Source: Prosthecobacter sp. (GTDB lineage Bacteria; Verrucomicrobiota; Verrucomicrobiia; Verrucomicrobiales; Verrucomicrobiaceae). Taken from it: DNA of 58,524 nt. The notes below the pieces were generated by a model. The model was given only the letters and a program-made list of their open reading frames with translations, searched no databases and was not told the DNA's origin. The stretch covers positions 1 to 58,524 of the forward strand of contig NZ_JAQSEA010000085.1 in assembly GCF_029946185.1 (NCBI RefSeq), read 5' to 3'. Positions 53,799-58,524 of the stretch are shown here, in pieces. The translations under genes were made by a program, and so were the position numbers. Each line of letters opens with the position of its first letter. The stretch's first letter is position 1.

Positions 53799-55841
53799 TC
53801 AGTTAGCGGGTGACTTTTCCAGCCCTTCCGCCGTGGCGTCAGGCACTTTGAGCGTCTTGACTCTGCGTTCGCGCAGGGCCAGAAACACACCATAGGCGAG
53901 CATCACGAACTGGCTGAGCCAGTAGCCGTAGATCTTGGGCCAGATGCCATCGGTAAAACCGTAGGCGTGCAGGCCGACGCCGAGCTGATTCACGCCGAAC
54001 CAGGAGAAGATGACGATGCAGCCCAGAATGAGATTGCAGCAGTGCAGGCCTATTTCGCGGATGTAGCCACCAAGACGCGCATGCAGAATCACGAGGCACA
54101 TGATCACGATCATGAGCGCGCCATTTTCCTTCGGATCCCAGCCCCAGAAGCGGCCCCAGCTATAGTTCGCCCAGATGCCACCGAGCACGGTGCCAACGAG
54201 GGAGAGGAACAGGCCTGTGGCGATGAAACCGTAGGCGACGCGGGTCAGCAGACGCGCATCCCCTTCCCCGGTTTTAAACACGCCAAACAGGCGCTGGACG
54301 AAATAGATCATCGAAATCAAAGCCGCGACCATGCAGGCCGCATACCCGAGGTTGATCATCGGCACATGGGTGGAGAGCCAGAAGTTCGTGATCAGCACGG
54401 CCTGCAGTTGTTGCAGCGTGTCAGTGGCCTCCGAAGCTTCAAACTGGATGGAAAGGAACATGCAGGCCGTGCCACCAATGGCGGTGACGAGCAGGCCCAG
54501 CCCGCGCTTTGTGATCATCTCTGCCAACAAGCCCAGCAGAGCACAGGAAGAACCGATGAAGAGAATGGTTTCATACAAGGTGGTGATGGGCGGACGCTGC
54601 ATGATGATGCAGCGGATGACGACGCCAGTGACTGCCAGCGCGGTGGCCGCACCCAGCAGGAGCCATGCACTAAGTCTGGCACCTTTTTCAAAACGTGAGC
54701 CGGGCGAAATCCAAGTGAACGCCACGGCGATGAATCCGACGAGGAAAATCCACTGCGCATAGAAGAAGTAATCCGCACGCATGGAGTGACGTTCCAATGC
54801 GACATACTGCCCTTCCCCACGCAGTTTGGCGGCATCCTGAATTTTGCTCAGCAGGGTCTTGGAGGCGGCCTTGAACTTGGTGGCATCAGGCAGGGCGAGG
54901 TAAACGTCTTCATACAAACCCAGCCACGCGAGTTGATCGGCAGGCACCACTTTGTCGCTGTTGATCGAGCTGAAGATCATTTCACCGGGTCCGGTCCACA
55001 CGTTGTCGTCTCCGGGCACAGGCGGGAAGATGCGAAACTGCTGCTCGGCATTGCCGCTCATCATGGCACCGAGTGCTGCTTTGGCGAAATCGCGGAACCA
55101 CGGGATCTGCATGGGCGGACCGGTGTTGGCCCGGACGGCTGCAATGAGAGTGTTCAGGCTTTTGGACAAACGCACGGGAGGGGTCACGCCCGCTGGCAGA
55201 TCCTTCGGCGCTGCGCCCATCGGCTCACGGATGAAATCAAAGTGACCCATGATCATTTCGTAATCGAGGAAGTTGGCGGCGAGCTGCACGATCATGCGCT
55301 GCTCCGGAGTCTGCTTCCGGGATGGAATATCGCGATACTCACCCATCTTTTCCATCATGACCTGACGTGCAGGCTCGATCTCGGCGTAGGTGTACTGGTC
55401 GCGCTTGGCTTTGGCGGTCAGGCCGAGTTCGGTGATGGCAGAAGAGTTGTCCACTTTGAACAGCGGCACGAGTCGGCCGATGTCGGGGCGGAACCAGCTC
55501 ATCAGCATCCACTCCACGGCATTGAGCTTCACCGGCTTGGGCTTATCGGGTGTGCTGCCTTCTTTTTCGATTGGCTTCTTCGTGACGGGATCAACGAGCG
55601 GCTTGCCATCCATCTCACCGCTGTCCGTCAGCCAGATGCTGCGGCGGGCACGGAAGCGCAGCAGGCGATAGCTGGCGACGTTTTCCAGCGGCTTGATGCG
55701 GCCCGACTCCTGCACGGGGATGGAGCCGAAGGTCTCGACGACCTCCTTGTCACGGAAGAGATCGAGCGGCGGCAGTTCCGCCGCGGCAGCAAAGCCGCTG
55801 AGCGTGAACAGCGCGAGAAGAATGGAACGAAGAGGATTCAT
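53799..55841 (-). CDS. ccsA: CcsA/ResC-type cytochrome c assembly protein with long N-terminal domain
   Basis: 680 residues. Heme-handling System II protein of the inner membrane. The C-terminal ~300 residues have about eight membrane helices and the heme-binding WWD domain (WANYSWGRFWGWDPKENG, residues ~554-575), with His in STHVPMINLGY and VGLHAYGF. The first ~380 residues form a signal peptide (MNPLRSILLALFTLSGFAAA) plus a periplasmic domain starting with FGSIPVQESGRIKPLENVASY, an extension seen in PVC members. Met of MNPLRS selected; the frame start 66 bases upstream lacks signal features. It lies 28 bases after resB. Confidence 0.93.
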   Translation of the reverse strand: MNPLRSILLALFTLSGFAAAAELPPLDLFRDKEVVETFGSIPVQESGRIKPLENVASYRLLRFRARRSIWLTDSGEMDGKPLVDPVTKKPIEKEGSTPDKPKPVKLNAVEWMLMSWFRPDIGRLVPLFKVDNSSAITELGLTAKAKRDQYTYAEIEPARQVMMEKMGEYRDIPSRKQTPEQRMIVQLAANFLDYEMIMGHFDFIREPMGAAPKDLPAGVTPPVRLSKSLNTLIAAVRANTGPPMQIPWFRDFAKAALGAMMSGNAEQQFRIFPPVPGDDNVWTGPGEMIFSSINSDKVVPADQLAWLGLYEDVYLALPDATKFKAASKTLLSKIQDAAKLRGEGQYVALERHSMRADYFFYAQWIFLVGFIAVAFTWISPGSRFEKGARLSAWLLLGAATALAVTGVVIRCIIMQRPPITTLYETILFIGSSCALLGLLAEMITKRGLGLLVTAIGGTACMFLSIQFEASEATDTLQQLQAVLITNFWLSTHVPMINLGYAACMVAALISMIYFVQRLFGVFKTGEGDARLLTRVAYGFIATGLFLSLVGTVLGGIWANYSWGRFWGWDPKENGALMIVIMCLVILHARLGGYIREIGLHCCNLILGCIVIFSWFGVNQLGVGLHAYGFTDGIWPKIYGYWLSQFVMLAYGVFLALRERRVKTLKVPDATAEGLEKSPAN

Positions 55842-55869
55842 GCAGAGAAATACGTGGGCCGGAGGGCGG

Positions 55870-57183
55870 TTAGAGCAGCTTCCACATCGCGAGGGCGAAG
55901 GCGGCATTGAAGGCAGCGATGAGACTGAGGGCGAAAGACCAGGGGTTCACCTTGATAAAGCGGGCGAGCATCATGAGGAAGTGCAGCAGCAGTCCTTCCG
56001 CGACGATGATGCAGGAGATGAGCGGCCAGTGGTCGGCGGGATTTTCGACAATCATGAAGCCGGAGCTTTTCACGCCCGTGCCGTCCTGCACGCCTGAGCT
56101 GAAGGTGCTCTGGAACACCGCGTAGCCTTCGCTGCGCACGGGTTCATTCATGGTGATGTATCGCTTCTCCTCATGGTCGCCGGTGATTTTGGTGACCTTG
56201 CTGCTAAAGAGCCGTGCGCGCTCCGTGCCGGGATGTTTTTCCTCTTTCGCCTCATCCAGCCGCACGGCGAAGGGCAGCTTGTAGGTGCGGTGCACCAGAG
56301 AGATGAGGTACTTGTCCTCGCCGACCGTGACCGTCCAAGGGGCGGCGGCAAACTCCCAGAGGATGCCATTGTGCACTGCCCCGCCTTTTTTATCTTTCGC
56401 GATGGCAATGCAGGCACTGGCGAGTTGCTCATCCGCCATGGCCGCACCCTCTTTATCCAGCTGAGGCATCTCCTGAATGAAGTAGCCGTCCACAGCATCC
56501 GCGCGGCTGCCACTGGCATCGCGCTTGGGCTGTGCGTTCTTTTTCCAGCCAGCAATGATGAGATCAAACGGCAGGCTTTCGTGGGTGAAGGTGCGGCCCT
56601 GGCCGGCCGCTGTGGCATCACGGTATTTCGCTTCATCGATCACCAGCACGCTGCGTTTGGCCTTGGGATCTGTCTGCAATTTTTCGATCTCGATCACCCG
56701 ATCATGGAAGCTCTGAAACTCGTCGCCCGTCTGGCCTTCGCGCAGGTTCAAGCTGCCTTCGATGGCGAACTTATGCGTCACCGCACCGGCGGCTATCATG
56801 AAGAGAATGGCGAAGTGAGAAATGATGACGCCGATGGTCTTCGGTGACTTGCGGATGCGCACGATGCCGCCGCACAGCATATTCACGAAGAGCAGCGACA
56901 TGAGCGTGTAACCGCCGGGCACGATGTAGAGCGGCAGCGAGACATCGCCGATGTTCCAGTACACGTTGAAGCCGAGAGCGCGCCAGCAGGCGCCTACGTC
57001 GATGCGGTCAATGAAGGCCGACTCAAAGTAGCGTGCCTGACTTGCGACGAGGCCGTGCTCCGCCTGCTCCAGCGTGCCGAGAAAAGTGAGCACCAGCAGC
57101 ATGGCCAGCACCGAGGTTGCGAGGCCGAAGCTGGAGAAGAACGCGAAGATTTTCGCGGGGATAGATTTGGATGAGTCGGACAC
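55870..57183 (-). CDS. resB: ResB/Ccs1-like cytochrome c assembly protein
   Basis: 437 residues. Partner of CcsA in System II heme delivery to apocytochrome c. N-terminal helices (FGLATSVLAMLLVLTFLGTLEQ), then LYIVPGGYTLMSLLFVNMLCGGI and HFAILFMIAAGAVTHKF. A large periplasmic domain follows, and a last helix near the C-terminus (HFLMMLARFIKVNPWSFALSLIAAF). The order resB-ccsA on one strand is the classic System II arrangement. Confidence 0.9.
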   Translation of the reverse strand: MSDSSKSIPAKIFAFFSSFGLATSVLAMLLVLTFLGTLEQAEHGLVASQARYFESAFIDRIDVGACWRALGFNVYWNIGDVSLPLYIVPGGYTLMSLLFVNMLCGGIVRIRKSPKTIGVIISHFAILFMIAAGAVTHKFAIEGSLNLREGQTGDEFQSFHDRVIEIEKLQTDPKAKRSVLVIDEAKYRDATAAGQGRTFTHESLPFDLIIAGWKKNAQPKRDASGSRADAVDGYFIQEMPQLDKEGAAMADEQLASACIAIAKDKKGGAVHNGILWEFAAAPWTVTVGEDKYLISLVHRTYKLPFAVRLDEAKEEKHPGTERARLFSSKVTKITGDHEEKRYITMNEPVRSEGYAVFQSTFSSGVQDGTGVKSSGFMIVENPADHWPLISCIIVAEGLLLHFLMMLARFIKVNPWSFALSLIAAFNAAFALAMWKLL

Positions 57184-57257
57184 GACGGAAAGAGCGGGGG
57201 GCTGGGAAATGACGAAATCAGAACGATGAATGACGAGCGCAGGGACAGCAGGCTTCG

Positions 57258-57920
57258 TTACTCTTGCTTGGGCAGGTTCGGTTTGATCGACTGGCAGAAG
57301 GCGTCGAAGGCGGCGGCGTTTTGCTCCACCAGAGCCTTGGGGCCGGTGAGCTTGACAAAGATCGTGGCCTGATCGGCGGAATGAATCAGGCCGAGCATGC
57401 GGTAGCCGGTCTTGGCAGACTCGGCACCGAAGCTTTTGAAGTCGCCATCAAACGCGACAAAGGAGGCATCGCGATTGAAGAAGGGCTTCGTCGGCAGCTT
57501 GGCGATTTCTTCCGCCGTGTAGGGCGGCTGCCCCATCTGCGTACGCCAGCGGTTCACATTGGCCTCCAGACCACCCGCAGGGCCGGGCATGAGGGAGATG
57601 TAGCATTCACCCTCCTGATTCGGACCAAATCTCAAGTCGAGCACCCGCATGCCCATGGGGTCTGGCGTGGTGGACTCACTCCAGCCTTCAGGAAGAGTCC
57701 AGGTAAGCAGTTCACGAAAGCCAGGCCGCTGCTGCTGCTGGGGCTCCTCTTTCGCGTCATCATAGAAACGCGTGGCGCTGGGGATGTCCGCATGCGGCTT
57801 GGTGGCATGGCTGGAAAGCTCACGCGACTCGGTGATGGCTTCACGCTCCTGCAAACGGTCGCAGGAAGTCAGGAGAAGACTGCACGCGAGCAGCGCGCAG
57901 GAGGGTTGGAAATAAGTCAT
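57258..57920 (-). CDS. Predicted lipoprotein of unknown function
   Basis: 220 residues from the Met of MTYFQPSC. Lipobox LLTSC after a hydrophobic stretch (CALLACSLLLTSC); the mature part starts with DRLQEREAITES. The later segment LTWTLPEGWSEST and the final FDAFCQSIKPN resemble secreted PVC proteins found next to cytochrome c assembly genes. Function unknown. A start five codons upstream (57935) is also possible. It lies 74 bases upstream of resB, with ATGACGAA-type repeat words (57207-57232) between them. Confidence 0.7.
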   Translation of the reverse strand: MTYFQPSCALLACSLLLTSCDRLQEREAITESRELSSHATKPHADIPSATRFYDDAKEEPQQQQRPGFRELLTWTLPEGWSESTTPDPMGMRVLDLRFGPNQEGECYISLMPGPAGGLEANVNRWRTQMGQPPYTAEEIAKLPTKPFFNRDASFVAFDGDFKSFGAESAKTGYRMLGLIHSADQATIFVKLTGPKALVEQNAAAFDAFCQSIKPNLPKQE

Positions 57921-58282
57921 CGTAAAGGAACGCATGAGGGGTCAGGATGATTAGCAGCATCCACAGTGAATACTACGAAGATGAGCTGAAGCGCGGATAT
58001 AAACTTCGAGGGAAAAATGGCACGTGGCCAAGGGCATTGAGCGTGTGTTTGGGAGACCTGGGACACCTGAGCCACGCGACAACGTCTGGGAGTGCGGTGG
58101 CAGAGATACGGCGCAAGCCGGCATCGGCGACATCGCTTTCGTGAGGTAACGCACGATCTTCGTCTTGATCGCGCCGTCCGGCCTGCGAGAGCGGCGTCGC
58201 GCCAAGGCTAGCCCCTCGCACTCCAAGACGCTTCGCGCAGGCGGTGGCACTGGCCCAGGCGTTATCGAGACACTGTAGGAAC

Positions 58283-58333
58283 AGCGCGGAGCCTGGGGCG
58301 TACGCGGAGTGCTGAGGAAAAAATTCCGCGCTC
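58283..58333. repeat. 8-bp inverted repeat after the cytochrome c gene
   Basis: AGCGCGGA (58283-58290) pairs with TCCGCGCT (58326-58333); the second arm lies 13 bases past the minus-strand cytochrome stop and is followed on that strand by AATTTTTTCC. It may act as terminator or be a repeat. The remaining part of 57936-58346 holds no supported gene. Confidence 0.45.
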
Positions 58334-58346
58334 CATGAGACCGGCT

Positions 58347-58524
58347 CACGCGCCCTTGTGGTCGGTGTGGCAGGCTTTGCAGTTCACCGCCGCCTTGTAA
58401 GCAGCGGCACCGGCGGGATCTTTTGCCTGCACCTTTTTCACGGAATCAATGAGCGCCTGGCACTTGGTGGTCCAGGCGGCCTTGTCGCCTTTCGGGGGTG
58501 TCGCGGCGATCATGCCCTGATAGG
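58347..58524 (-). CDS. Cytochrome c, C-terminal part (runs off the window)
   Basis: 59 codons up to the TGA at 58349-58347; the start lies beyond the window end. The visible part contains a long helix (TTKCQALIDSVKKVQAKDP) and a C-terminal heme motif CKACH followed by TDHKGA. A heme motif at the very C-terminus is typical of class II (cytochrome c-prime-like) proteins. Location near ccsA/resB fits a cytochrome maturation neighbourhood. Confidence 0.7.

Noticed and set aside
57951-58349. 132-codon minus-strand frame
   Set aside because: Low-complexity Pro/Ser/Arg translation in a repeat-containing gap; it overlaps the cytochrome c stop in another frame.

Overview
The window looks like a chromosomal segment of a Verrucomicrobiota bacterium, probably near Prosthecobacter or Verrucomicrobium. 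The reasons are a PSD1 (DUF1549/DUF1553) plus DUF1501 gene pair, Tat-exported Gfo/Idh/MocA oxidoreductases, formylglycine sulfatases, DUF4159, PVC-style multi-heme cytochromes with beta-propeller partners, BlaR1-like M56 peptidases with unusual C-termini, GC-rich sequence by eye, few strong Shine-Dalgarno sequences, and many small palindromic repeats between genes. The species assignment is inference. I saw no rRNA, tRNA, CRISPR array, transposase or phage gene.

Layout. 1-5.7 kb: an M56 metallopeptidase fused to a secretin-like and an SLBB domain, a lactate-dehydrogenase remnant, type II NADH dehydrogenase, a fasciclin protein with its own terminator, and two convergent DoxX-like membrane proteins. 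6.1-10 kb: two paralogous predicted outer-membrane proteins on either side of a membrane-anchored PQQ-type propeller. 10-20 kb: a PAS histidine kinase/NarL-type regulator pair heads a same-strand set with a DUF2934 protein, an SDR dehydrogenase, a GH63-like glucosidase and an M50-CBS site-2 protease. A 44-residue lipoprotein plus HPF/RaiA-like gene pair occurs on both sides of the last three genes. I read this set as a stress or dormancy module. 20-27.3 kb: a methyltransferase, two decayed secreted-protein genes, a parallel beta-helix protein, a conserved secreted protein and a 13-Asp-box propeller.

28-35 kb (minus strand): a probable six-gene operon encodes a TIM-barrel isomerase-like protein, a small membrane protein, a DJ-1/PfpI protein, a five-heme cytochrome, a soluble-dehydrogenase-like propeller and a DUF4159 protein. 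murA follows, divergent from a BlaI repressor and a second M56 peptidase. That peptidase carries a 12-copy charged repeat and a C-terminal ExbD/TolR-like domain, and two palindromic operators lie just before blaI. 38.7-52 kb is a polysaccharide and sulfate-ester catabolism region: pectate-lyase-like protein, PSD1, DUF1501, a DMF-ase-beta-like protein, two Gfo/Idh/MocA proteins and two sulfatases. 51.9-52.6 kb is a cluster of hairpin-rich direct repeats. 52.9-58.5 kb: an ECF-type sigma factor, then the System II cytochrome c maturation genes ccsA and resB, a lipoprotein, and the 3' end of a cytochrome c gene.

The strongest candidates for undescribed biology are the two M56 peptidases in which the BlaR1-like membrane protease is joined to envelope-transport domains (secretin/SLBB in one, ExbD in the other), and the duplicated mini-lipoprotein/RaiA-like cassette in the two-component-headed locus.
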